Positions 45,600-53,401 of a stretch of 61,373 bases of DNA are shown here, piece after piece. This DNA is from Bacteroidetes bacterium GWF2_43_63 (GTDB lineage: Bacteria; Bacteroidota; Bacteroidia; Bacteroidales; DTU049), in contig MEOQ01000047.1 of assembly GCA_001769275.1 (NCBI GenBank), forward strand, positions 1 through 61,373. Direction: 5' to 3'. Position numbers and translations under genes: made by a program. The notes under the pieces were generated by a model that saw only the letters and a list, made by a program, of their open reading frames with translations, was not told the origin of the DNA and made no database searches. Numbering within the stretch: the stretch's first letter is position 1; each line of letters opens with the position of its first letter.

Positions 45600-45663
45600 C
45601 TTCTTTAACGCTCACGATAGCAATCGTGACAGGTCGCTCTGCGACGCAGAGAGGTCAAAGAAG
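45600..45663. repeat. dispersed hairpin element, copy 2
   Basis: CTTCTTTAAC (45600-45609) pairs with GTCAAAGAAG (45654-45663), allowing one G-U. The C-G pair of copy 1 (7250-7298) is replaced here by T-A. Inside are CTCTGC/GCAGAG and TCACGAT/ATCGTGA stems. Confidence 0.6.
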
Positions 45664-45717
45664 GAGTTGAGGGAAAACACTGTTACGGATGACATATCCG
45701 CACCAGTGCAAGTGGAG

Positions 45718-45736
45718 CACCCAACATTCTGTCGTC
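45718..45736 (+). repeat. dispersed CACCCAACATTCTGTCGTC word
   Basis: Identical to 52078-52096. Diverged copies are at 45870-45888 and 21243-21260. Confidence 0.75.
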
Positions 45737-45927
45737 TGCCAGACTTTGATTTGCAAAGAGGAGCGGACACGGAAGCGTTGGGTGCAATGCACCCTCCTTC
45801 CCCTGACGATTCCAGGTCAGTAATGCTTCATTGTCAACCTATTCAAACTGACGCTAGAATGTCTTGAAGCACCCAATATTTTGTCGTCTTTTGGATGCAA
45901 GAATACTATCTTATTCGTGAATTTAAA

Positions 45928-45935
45928 TACATTTG
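45928..45935 (+). promoter_or_regulatory. -7 promoter box of the kinase gene
   Basis: TACATTTG matches TAnnTTTG and ends four bases before ATG 45940, as for tetR and the UvrA fusion gene; a leaderless message is suggested. Confidence 0.5.
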
Positions 45936-45939
45936 TATT

Positions 45940-47034
45940 ATGGATAAAAGACTGCAATATATTGTTTCTCAATTCCGCATTCAGAGCGATATTTCAGATA
46001 TTGTCGCTTTTGGAAACGGACATATCAACGATACTTATTTAGTCATTACAAAAAGCGAAACAACGCCCGATTATGTTCTTCAACGCAAAAATCATCAGGT
46101 GTTTAAAGATGTTCCCGGCATGATGGACAACATTGTGCGCGTAGGAAATCATATTCGCGAAAAGCTCATGAATGCTGGGGTAGCCGATGATGATCGTCGC
46201 GTAATTACGCACATTCCAACACATAGCGGCGCATACTTTTTTCAGGATGATAGTGAAAATTTCTATACGTTGTGTTTGCGAATTGCAAATAGCAGAAGTT
46301 TTGAAATGATTGAAAATTCGCATCAAGCCTGGCTTACAGGAAAAGCATTCGGGCAGTTTCAGAATCAGCTTTCCGATCTGCCTGCGCCACCACTGTATGA
46401 AACCATTGTTGATTTTCATAATATTGAATTCCGCTATCGAAATTTCAGGAAAGCCCTTGCAATAAATTATAATAATCGTGCGGCATTGGTTCAAAAAGAA
46501 ATTGATTTTGCACTTGCTCATGAAATAGAAATGCATACATTATTAAATGCGCAGCGCTCCGGACTAATTCCCATGCGGATTACACACAACGACACCAAAA
46601 TCAACAACGTGCTGTTTGATGAAAACAACGAAGTGCTTTGTGTAATAGATCTCGACACCGTGATGCCCGGGCTCGTGCATTTTGATTTCGGAGACGCTAT
46701 TCGTACAGGCGCATCCACAGCCGCCGAGGACGAGACTGATCTGGATAAAATAACCATCGACCTGAACCTGTTCGAAGCATTTGCAAAAGGATTTCTCGAA
46801 GAAACAAAAGCCGTGCTTACTCATTCTGAAATTATCCTGCTGCCTCATTCCGCAAAATTCATGACTTTCATTATGGGCCTGCGTTTTCTCACCGATTATC
46901 TCGAAGGCGATGTGTATTATAAGATCAAACATCCCGAACACAACGTGCAGCGCGCCCGCGCACAATTTAGACTGGTGGCCGAAATCGGGAAACATGAAGC
47001 AGAGATGGCGGAGATTGTGGCGGGGCTGGTGTAA
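45940..47034 (+). CDS. APH-family kinase resembling N-acetylhexosamine 1-kinase (NahK)
   Basis: The 364-residue protein has the aminoglycoside-phosphotransferase/choline-kinase fold. The nucleotide loop is FGNGHINDTYLV (about residues 22-33), the catalytic loop THNDTKINNVLFD (about 212-224) with Asp and Asn, and the metal-binding CVIDLDTVMPGLVHFDFGD (about 231-249). The GHINDTYLV start and DTVMPG context resemble NahK-type kinases that phosphorylate GlcNAc or GalNAc at C1. The sugar substrate is inferred, not shown. ATG 45940 fits the family start better than the longer frame from 45895. It stands alone between repeat-rich gaps. Confidence 0.83.
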   Translation: MDKRLQYIVSQFRIQSDISDIVAFGNGHINDTYLVITKSETTPDYVLQRKNHQVFKDVPGMMDNIVRVGNHIREKLMNAGVADDDRRVITHIPTHSGAYFFQDDSENFYTLCLRIANSRSFEMIENSHQAWLTGKAFGQFQNQLSDLPAPPLYETIVDFHNIEFRYRNFRKALAINYNNRAALVQKEIDFALAHEIEMHTLLNAQRSGLIPMRITHNDTKINNVLFDENNEVLCVIDLDTVMPGLVHFDFGDAIRTGASTAAEDETDLDKITIDLNLFEAFAKGFLEETKAVLTHSEIILLPHSAKFMTFIMGLRFLTDYLEGDVYYKIKHPEHNVQRARAQFRLVAEIGKHEAEMAEIVAGLV

Positions 47035-47267
47035 TAGCTGAAATTGTTTATCTATTCCGATTAATCACAAACACAACATCGGATAATCTGGACGCGCGGC
47101 TGTGCGTGCAACGTTTCACGTTGACGCATGACCTTACACCTCAAAGGAGCTTCGCACACCTTGTCCCCGGGGCGTTGCCCAGCGCTACCAATATGTTGTC
47201 CCTACGGGACATCTGATGGTTCTTCGCAGCTTTATTTTTACCTTCGGCGTCACAGAACACATTTTCT
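47035..47267. other. intergenic region with hairpin repeats
   Basis: The region holds the AACGTTTYACGTT module (47104-47132), then a GC-rich stretch with GGGGCGTTGCCCAGCGC and the hairpin TGTCCCTACGGGACA (about 47198-47212). No gene is visible. Confidence 0.5.
47104..47132 (+). repeat. dispersed AACGTTTYACGTT module, copy 2
   Basis: Reads GCGTGCAACGTTTCACGTTG then ACGCATGAC. It matches the minus strand of 38796-38824 with four differences. Confidence 0.7.
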
Positions 47268-47275
47268 TACTTTTG
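47268..47275 (+). promoter_or_regulatory. -7 promoter box of the UvrA fusion gene
   Basis: TACTTTTG matches TAnnTTTG and ends exactly four bases before ATG 47280. Confidence 0.55.
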
Positions 47276-47279
47276 CATT

Positions 47280-50200
47280 ATGAACCGCACCATCACAATC
47301 CGCAACGCGCGGGCGAATAATCTGAAAAACATCAGCCTTGAAATCCCGCACGGGAAGCTGGTTGTGGTGTGTGGTGTGAGCGGCAGCGGCAAGTCGTCGC
47401 TGATATATGATGTCCTTGGAAAAGAAGGCCAGCGGCTGTTTTACGAACATTTTCTGCCTGGAAGCTATCATCAGAATATTAAACTCGGCCGGCCCGAAGC
47501 TGACAGCATAGAAGGCCTGCCCGCAGTTTTGATGCTCAATCAACAAGGCAACGCCTCGAGTCCACGCTCGACGGTAGGCACTATCACCGGGATCTGGGAT
47601 CTGCTGCGTTTGCTGTTTGCCCGATATACGCACAGCGACAGCGTTACAGAAGCCAATCGCAGTTTGTTTTCGTTCAACAGCCCTACAGGACAATGTCCCG
47701 CTTGCAAGGGACTGGGCGTTGAAGACCATATTGATCCACAGCTTCTCATTGGCGATGAAACCAAAACTTTGCGCGAAGGCGCATCGGTGCTGACCACACC
47801 GAATGGCTACATCATTTATTCGCAGGTCACCATGGAAGAGCTGAACAAGGTGTGTGTGGCCGAAGGCTTTTCGGTCGACATTCCCTGGAAGGATTTGACC
47901 GATGCTCAGAAAAATATCGTTTTAAACGGCTCTGAGAAGATCAAAATTCTTTTTGGTAAACACACCCTCGAATCGCGCCTGAAGTGGTCAGGAATCACCG
48001 CTAAACCGCGAGAGGAAGGTTTTTACAAAGGCATTGTTCCTGTGATGGAAGAAATTCTGAAGCGCGACCGCAACCCGAACATTCTGCGCTTTGCAAGATC
48101 GTTCACTTGTGAGTCATGCAAGGGAACACGCCTGCGCGATGAAGCCATGTCGTTTAAGTGGAAAAACAAAACCATCGACGATTTTCACCGGATGAGCATC
48201 GAAGAAATTCATCAGACCTTTTCGGAATTGACTGCTGAAAACGAAGGACTGATGCAGATTTCACAACAGATAATTAAAAACACAACGACCCTGCTTGAAC
48301 TCGGCGCCGGCTATCTGCAGCTGAACCGTGAATCCTCCACGCTTTCCACAGGCGAACTCAATCGTCTGCGGCTGGCGGCCTACACCACTTCGGGCATTCG
48401 CAACATTCTGTACATCCTCGATGAACCCGGCGCAGGACTGCACGACAGCGAACAGCAAAGCATGATGAATGTATTGCGTCGTCTGGTTGATAACGGCAAT
48501 TCCGTCATTGTAGTCGATCATCACGAAAAAAATATTGCTGCGGCTGATTATATCATAGAAATAGGTCCTGGCGCGGGAAATGACGGTGGCGAAGTTTTAT
48601 TTTCGGGTAACACTTCTCAATATTTTTCGCACAATATTTCCAACAGTCCCACACAAAAATGGCTGAAAAATATTCCTGAACTTCAATCAGAAAAGCACTC
48701 CGGATCACCATTTAAAATAGTTCATGCCGATAAAAACAATTTAAAAAATATTTCCGTTTTCTTTTTTCGAAGCGCATTCAATGTGCTTTGCGGAGTGTCG
48801 GGGAGCGGAAAAACAAGTTTGCTGAGCGTGGTACATGATCAGGCAACACACGCCGGATTCAGCAAAATCATTCACATCGACGCCGATCCTTTCGGACGCA
48901 GTCCGCGCAGCAATCCTGCCACCTACACCGGATTATCGGATGTGTTGCGCGATCTGTTTGCATCGACTGCTGCTGCCAAAGAAAACAAACTGACGAAAAC
49001 ACATTTCTCGCTTGCTGTACCTGGCGGCCGGTGCGAGGATTGCATGGGTGCAGGACTGAAACAAATCGGCATGCACTTTCTCGGTAATGTGGAGATACCC
49101 TGTGAAACCTGTGGCGGCAAGCGCTTTTCGGATACTGTACTTCAAATTCATGTCCGGGAAAAAAACATGCACGACGTCTTGGAGATGTCAGTATCCGAAG
49201 CACACGATTTTTTCAAAACTGACCCAAAAGTATTAAAATATACAAAGCCGATGCTCGATCTCGGGCTCGGTTATATCAAGCTCGGACAGTCGTCCACCAC
49301 TCTTTCCGGAGGCGAGGCGCAACGCGTGAAACTGGCTTCGGAACTTGTTCGCGGCACAAGCGGATCGGTGCTTTTCCTACTCGATGAACCCGCCACCGGT
49401 TTGCATCCATTTGATGTAAACAATCTGATTTCGGCCCTTCGTGAACTCACCAAAAAAGGTCATACTGTTATTGCCGCCGAACACGATCTACGCATGATTG
49501 CACAAGCAGACCACGTTTGCGAACTCGGACCTGGCAGCGGCACCCATGGCGGAAACCTTGTTTTTTTAGGCGTTCCCGCAGATCTGATTGCAAACAACAA
49601 ATCGAAAACAGCGCAGGCACTTGCTGAAATGGCAGCGCCAAAGCCATATTCAGAAGTTTCATTGCAAACTCAAAAGTCATCTTACAGTGACATCATACTG
49701 AAACGGGTTCATACCAACAATCTCGACATACCGGAAATACAATTTCATGAAAACACTGTAAACGCTGTCTGCGGGCCAAGTGGCAGTGGTAAGTCTTCGC
49801 TGGTTTTCGATACATTATATGCTGCTTCGCAGAATGCACTTATGGACGGACTTTCGTTCCGCATCCGGTCACAACTGAAAAAAGCAGGTAACGCCGCACT
49901 TGATGAATACACAGGACTGATGCCGGCTATAGCGCTTGAGAAAAAAAGTGCATCTGGAAATCCGCGCTCTACCATTGGCACCTACACAGGATTGTACGAC
50001 CTATATCGCCTGCTGTACAGCCGCTTTTCGAAAAACGAAGAAACATCGTGTACGCATTATTCAAATGCATTTTCGTTCAACAACGAGGCAGGCGCCTGTC
50101 CCGATTGTCATGGCCTTGGATATATCACACAATGCGATGCAGAAAAATTAGTAAGCAATCCTTCGAAACCGCTGATCAATGGCGCGATTGACGGAAGCAA

Positions 50201-51962
50201 GCCTGGAAAGTTTTATGGAGAGCCTGACGGACAATATGTGGCAACCTTGCTCGCCGTTGCTAAAAAATATGGGATTGATTTTTCTGTTCCCTATTCGGAA
50301 CTCAGCGATGAAGCCCGTCGCATAGCCATGCATGGACGCGGCGAAGAATTATTCGAAGTCGAATGGAATTACAAACGCGGCAACGTAATCGGTGTTCATA
50401 AAATGAAATCGAAATGGCCGGGATTCTGCGGACATGTGGAAGAAGAGTACAAACGTGTACATAACGATCATCGCGCAGAGCATATTCTTCCGGTCATGAG
50501 CGACATTAAATGTCCTTCGTGCACCGGCTACCGCATTCACCACGAACGTTTGCAATATCGTATTGACAACAAGCACATAGCAGAAACAACCGGCATGTGT
50601 GCAAGCGAGGCTGTATCATGGTTTCAGCAAGTTCAACCCGGACCGGGAAGCGAAAATATTGTTGCAGAAATTTTGCAACGATTGAATTATCTGATGGAAA
50701 GCGGCATCGGTTACATCGCGCTGAGCCGCATTACAGCAACGCTTTCAGGAGGTGAGTTTCAGCGACTACGCATGTCGGCATTATTACAATCACAACTTTC
50801 CGGAGTCTTGATTGTCATGGATGAACCATCGTTCGGTTTAAGCAAAAGCGATTGTTCACGCATTTCACAATTGCTGAAAAACATTGTGCAGCGCGGAAAT
50901 ACGCTGGTGATGACCGACCACCATCCCGAAATGATTAAGCTGGCCGATCGCATAAAAGTGCTTGGCCCGGGAGCAGGAAAACAAGGCGGCAAACTGGTGA
51001 AAGAAGTTTCTTCGTCGGAATATATTTCGGAAATCGAACATATTTATTCGAAAGTCAATCCTATGCGCAGCACAGCCGATGCGGCGCTACAGGTTTCCGG
51101 CGCCTGTGCCAATAATTTGAAAAACATTGAGGCCGACTTCTTCGGCGAAACTTTAAATGTAATTACAGGCAACAGTGGAAGTGGAAAAACAAGTCTGCTG
51201 CAATATGTGATTCATGATTCACACATGGCGGGACGACCGGTGAAATGCAGCAGCATCAAAGGCTTTGAGAACTTCGATTCGATTGTATTTATTCAGCAGG
51301 ATGTTCCTTCGGGCAGCACTGCCAGCATTCCGGCAACATGGCTCGGCTTATACGACACATTGAAAAATATTTTTGCCGCAGAAGCGGCACGCCTGAATAT
51401 GCCTTTGAAAGCGGCGCATTTCTCCGTGTTTTCGAAAGAAGGGCGTTGCCCCGAATGTGGCGGAACCGGTGTGATTAAAACCAGCATGGACTTCCGCAGC
51501 GATAGCGAAGTCACTTGCGAAAGCTGCAACGGAACCCGCTTCCGAAGCAATATTCTGAATGTTGTGGTCGATGGTATTTCCATTTCCGTTGTATTGAATA
51601 TGAGTATTTCAGACGCAGCTGAATTTGTAGAAAAAAACACAACCTCTTCAAAAGCCGCATCGTTTCTGGCCATTGCTGATTTATGCAGTCGCTGCGGTGT
51701 GGATTATATTTCGTCCGGACAAAATCTGAGTACGCTCAGTACCGGCGAATTGCAGCGTCTGAAGCTGATTCAGGGCATTGCCTCCGCCAAAGGAAAAACA
51801 CTTTTTCTGCTCGATGAACCCAGCGGCGGCCTGCATCCAACCGACACACTCCAGCTGCTGGATTTGTTTGAACATCTTGTAAAACAAGGCCACACCATCA
51901 TTTGCGCCACACACGATGAGATGATCAGGAGAGCGGCTGCGAGAGAAATTTTGTTGGGTTAG
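47280..51962 (+). CDS. tandem UvrA-like fusion protein with four ABC ATPase modules
   Basis: The 1560-residue protein is two UvrA-like proteins joined head to tail. Walker A motifs are GVSGSGKSS (about 32), GVSGSGKTS (505), GPSGSGKSS (832) and GNSGSGKTS (1297). Signature motifs are LSTGELNR (355), LSGGEAQR (675), LSGGEFQR (1155) and LSTGELQR (1487). Walker B motifs are ILDEPGAGLHD, LLDEPATGLHP, VMDEPSFGLSK and LLDEPSGGLHP. Zinc motifs Cys-x2-Cys-x19-Cys-x2-Cys occur in modules 2 and 4 (CEDC...CETC, CPEC...CESC). Each half goes almost directly from the first ATP site to CPACKGLG or CPDCHGLG, so the UvrB-binding insertion of classical UvrA seems absent. It is therefore probably a UvrA paralogue working without UvrB, perhaps in damage binding or drug resistance. 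A separate true uvrA should exist elsewhere. The nearby kinase gene gives no clue. Confidence 0.88.
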   Translation: MNRTITIRNARANNLKNISLEIPHGKLVVVCGVSGSGKSSLIYDVLGKEGQRLFYEHFLPGSYHQNIKLGRPEADSIEGLPAVLMLNQQGNASSPRSTVGTITGIWDLLRLLFARYTHSDSVTEANRSLFSFNSPTGQCPACKGLGVEDHIDPQLLIGDETKTLREGASVLTTPNGYIIYSQVTMEELNKVCVAEGFSVDIPWKDLTDAQKNIVLNGSEKIKILFGKHTLESRLKWSGITAKPREEGFYKGIVPVMEEILKRDRNPNILRFARSFTCESCKGTRLRDEAMSFKWKNKTIDDFHRMSIEEIHQTFSELTAENEGLMQISQQIIKNTTTLLELGAGYLQLNRESSTLSTGELNRLRLAAYTTSGIRNILYILDEPGAGLHDSEQQSMMNVLRRLVDNGNSVIVVDHHEKNIAAADYIIEIGPGAGNDGGEVLFSGNTSQYFSHNISNSPTQKWLKNIPELQSEKHSGSPFKIVHADKNNLKNISVFFFRSAFNVLCGVSGSGKTSLLSVVHDQATHAGFSKIIHIDADPFGRSPRSNPATYTGLSDVLRDLFASTAAAKENKLTKTHFSLAVPGGRCEDCMGAGLKQIGMHFLGNVEIPCETCGGKRFSDTVLQIHVREKNMHDVLEMSVSEAHDFFKTDPKVLKYTKPMLDLGLGYIKLGQSSTTLSGGEAQRVKLASELVRGTSGSVLFLLDEPATGLHPFDVNNLISALRELTKKGHTVIAAEHDLRMIAQADHVCELGPGSGTHGGNLVFLGVPADLIANNKSKTAQALAEMAAPKPYSEVSLQTQKSSYSDIILKRVHTNNLDIPEIQFHENTVNAVCGPSGSGKSSLVFDTLYAASQNALMDGLSFRIRSQLKKAGNAALDEYTGLMPAIALEKKSASGNPRSTIGTYTGLYDLYRLLYSRFSKNEETSCTHYSNAFSFNNEAGACPDCHGLGYITQCDAEKLVSNPSKPLINGAIDGSKPGKFYGEPDGQYVATLLAVAKKYGIDFSVPYSELSDEARRIAMHGRGEELFEVEWNYKRGNVIGVHKMKSKWPGFCGHVEEEYKRVHNDHRAEHILPVMSDIKCPSCTGYRIHHERLQYRIDNKHIAETTGMCASEAVSWFQQVQPGPGSENIVAEILQRLNYLMESGIGYIALSRITATLSGGEFQRLRMSALLQSQLSGVLIVMDEPSFGLSKSDCSRISQLLKNIVQRGNTLVMTDHHPEMIKLADRIKVLGPGAGKQGGKLVKEVSSSEYISEIEHIYSKVNPMRSTADAALQVSGACANNLKNIEADFFGETLNVITGNSGSGKTSLLQYVIHDSHMAGRPVKCSSIKGFENFDSIVFIQQDVPSGSTASIPATWLGLYDTLKNIFAAEAARLNMPLKAAHFSVFSKEGRCPECGGTGVIKTSMDFRSDSEVTCESCNGTRFRSNILNVVVDGISISVVLNMSISDAAEFVEKNTTSSKAASFLAIADLCSRCGVDYISSGQNLSTLSTGELQRLKLIQGIASAKGKTLFLLDEPSGGLHPTDTLQLLDLFEHLVKQGHTIICATHDEMIRRAAAREILLG

Positions 51963-52229
51963 CATTTATGGCGGAAGGCACAACGCGCAAAGTCCTGCCT
52001 TCGTTGGGATAAACTCCACACATAATGCACAACGCAGGAAAGTCGGGCGCGCGTTTTCACTTCCCGGAATCGTCATACACCCAACATTCTGTCGTCAGCA
52101 GAAATATTACTCAACTTGGGCGCGCGTCTCCCGACGCGTGACCAGAATTCACCCTTAAGATTTTTGCGGACACGGAATTCCGCCAGTGGGCGGACAAGCT
52201 GTTGGGTGTGATGTTTTTCGCAATCACTC
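51963..52229. other. intergenic region with dispersed repeats
   Basis: Contains CGTTGGGATAAACTCCACA (reverse of the GGAGTTTATCCC word), CACCCAACATTCTGTCGTC (52078-52096), the third GC-rich module (52121-52141), GCGGACACGGAA and TTGGGTG words. No gene or terminator was recognised. Confidence 0.5.
52121..52141 (-). repeat. dispersed GC-rich palindromic module, copy 3
   Basis: Exact reverse complement of 7146-7166 and 38765-38785. Confidence 0.8.
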
Positions 52230-52232
52230 TTT

Positions 52233-52478
52233 TCACTCACTTTTATTCTCTTTACCATTGAATCCGAAACGGTAGTTCTCCGAAGAATAGGTTCTGTCTG
52301 TTTCAAGTGAACCGAAAGGATAATAATCCTGGGCGCTGGTGATCACAGCAGCATACGAATCAACCACACCATCGGCATCGCCATCGGCGGTCAGCTTTAT
52401 ATCTGACACCGTGGTGAGCACATTGCCCAGATGGTTGGAGAATTCGTACATTTTTTTGCCTAAATCACGGCTAAAATA
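52233..52478 (-). pseudogene. fragment of an RHS/YD-repeat protein core
   Basis: The frame reads DLGKKMYEFSNHLGNVL ... DSYAAVITSAQDYYPFGSLE ... YRFGFNGKENKSE then stops. These are the hallmark segments of the RHS-repeat-associated core domain of Bacteroidetes RHS proteins, which normally sits near the end of proteins of well over 1000 residues. Homology begins upstream of the first Met and right after an in-frame stop, and the following YDPRLGRF-type segment is missing. So this is a remnant of a lost RHS gene, not an intact gene. Confidence 0.75.
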
Positions 52479-52577
52479 TTAAAATTATTTGCACTTTACT
52501 CGGATTCTGTCAAACACTGGCAAATCGCTCCGCTCATTTCTTTGACGCCTTTACAACTGATAGCTGACTACTTTTAT

Positions 52578-52598
52578 CCCTTCGACAGGCTCAGGACA
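52578..52598 (-). repeat. dispersed TGTCCTGAGCCTGTCGAAGG word
   Basis: On the minus strand this reads TGTCCTGAGCCTGTCGAAGG, a relative of the word before metG (12157-12180). It is intergenic, just beyond the lipoprotein gene's 3' end. Confidence 0.6.
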
Positions 52599-52625
52599 GA
52601 GCTTTTTACATTTGTCTTTTATCTT

Positions 52626-53324
52626 CTACTCATAATAATCAATCTTCCTATCAATTATGGTACAGGTATTATCGCCGCTGCTGTAATATGCCTGGCGGGT
52701 CCAGTTGCCATATACATCGGTTTTCAGAATTTTAACTTTGAGCACATTGTCTGTCTTAGGCGGGGTGGTGTTTGTGTTGACTGTATGTATGGAAATTTCT
52801 TCTTCATTGCCTTCGCTGTCACGCTTATACTCATAGGAAATCTTCAGCGTGCCATCGGACCAGGTGGTGGTTTGTTTTGACACCAGCCCATCTACATATT
52901 CGCTCACATTTTCCGACACCTCTTTCCCCGCGCCATCTTTGGTGAGCATTGCAATTTTTTTGCTTGAAATTTCAGTCACTGTTGTTTCTCTGAATAAACT
53001 CCCTTTGCCGTCCAGATCTTTTGTACCGGCATAGTTGCCATCCTCATCATACAAAACTTCAGTGGTTGAATAAACGGTTCCGTTGGTGAGTTCCATTTTT
53101 GCATCCACCCACTTCCCCTCCTCATCAAAATTGCGTATGCTGATGAACGAAACCGAAACTGCGGTATCGGGATACACATTCCAGTTTTTATCATAAATAC
53201 CCTGACTCTGAGTGTCGGTAATTGATTTAACTTTCCCTTTTAGATTGAAGGAGTCGGTATTGATGGTTATCTCATTGCTGCAGGCAGCCAGAAAAACGAG
53301 AGACAGAAGAATCCATTTTTTCAT
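52626..53324 (-). CDS. lipoprotein of unknown function
   Basis: The 232-residue protein starts with a lipoprotein signal (MKKWILLSLVFLAAC). The mature part opens FNLKGKVKSITDTQSQGI and contains several strand-turn units (FDEEGKWVDAK, YDEDGNYAGTKD, YKRDSEGNEEE, KTDVYGNWTRQAYY) that resemble degenerate YD/toxin-like repeats found in small Bacteroidetes lipoproteins. No enzymatic motif is seen. It lies between an RHS remnant and the giant type A protein gene on the same strand. The terminator at 53353 separates it from that gene, so it probably has its own promoter. Confidence 0.8.
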   Translation of the reverse strand: MKKWILLSLVFLAACSNEITINTDSFNLKGKVKSITDTQSQGIYDKNWNVYPDTAVSVSFISIRNFDEEGKWVDAKMELTNGTVYSTTEVLYDEDGNYAGTKDLDGKGSLFRETTVTEISSKKIAMLTKDGAGKEVSENVSEYVDGLVSKQTTTWSDGTLKISYEYKRDSEGNEEEISIHTVNTNTTPPKTDNVLKVKILKTDVYGNWTRQAYYSSGDNTCTIIDRKIDYYE

Positions 53325-53352
53325 ACAAGTATTTTTTTCAACGCAATATTAC

Positions 53353-53386
53353 AAAAAAAGGGACAGCTGAGCTGTCCCTTTTTATT
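53353..53386 (-). terminator. intrinsic terminator (bidirectional) after the giant type A protein gene
   Basis: AAAGGGACAGCT pairs with AGCTGTCCCTTT, with A-runs and T-runs on both sides so either strand could be terminated. It lies 16 bases past the stop codon of the giant gene. Confidence 0.85.
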
Positions 53387-53401
53387 AGAATTCTGAAAGA
53401 T

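Larger units (their letters stand above)
45526..45927. other. intergenic region packed with dispersed repeats
   Basis: About 400 bases without a gene. It holds AGCTGTTAGCTGTCAG and AGCTGTCAGCT words (45542-45575), the second hairpin element (45600-45663), CACCCAACATTCTGTCGTC (45718-45736), GCGGACACGGAA (about 45765-45776; also near 52168), the inverted word TTGGGTG (about 45779), and a third, diverged CACCCAATATTTTGTCGTC (45870-45888). Confidence 0.6.

Noticed and set aside
47280-51962. Calling the UvrA-like fusion the excinuclease UvrA of nucleotide excision repair
   Set aside because: The protein is a four-ATPase duplication and seems to lack the UvrB-binding insertion, so the classical role is not supported.
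52073-52306. 77-codon minus-strand frame after the RHS remnant
   Set aside because: It is out of frame with the RHS fragment and runs through dispersed repeat modules; no coding evidence.
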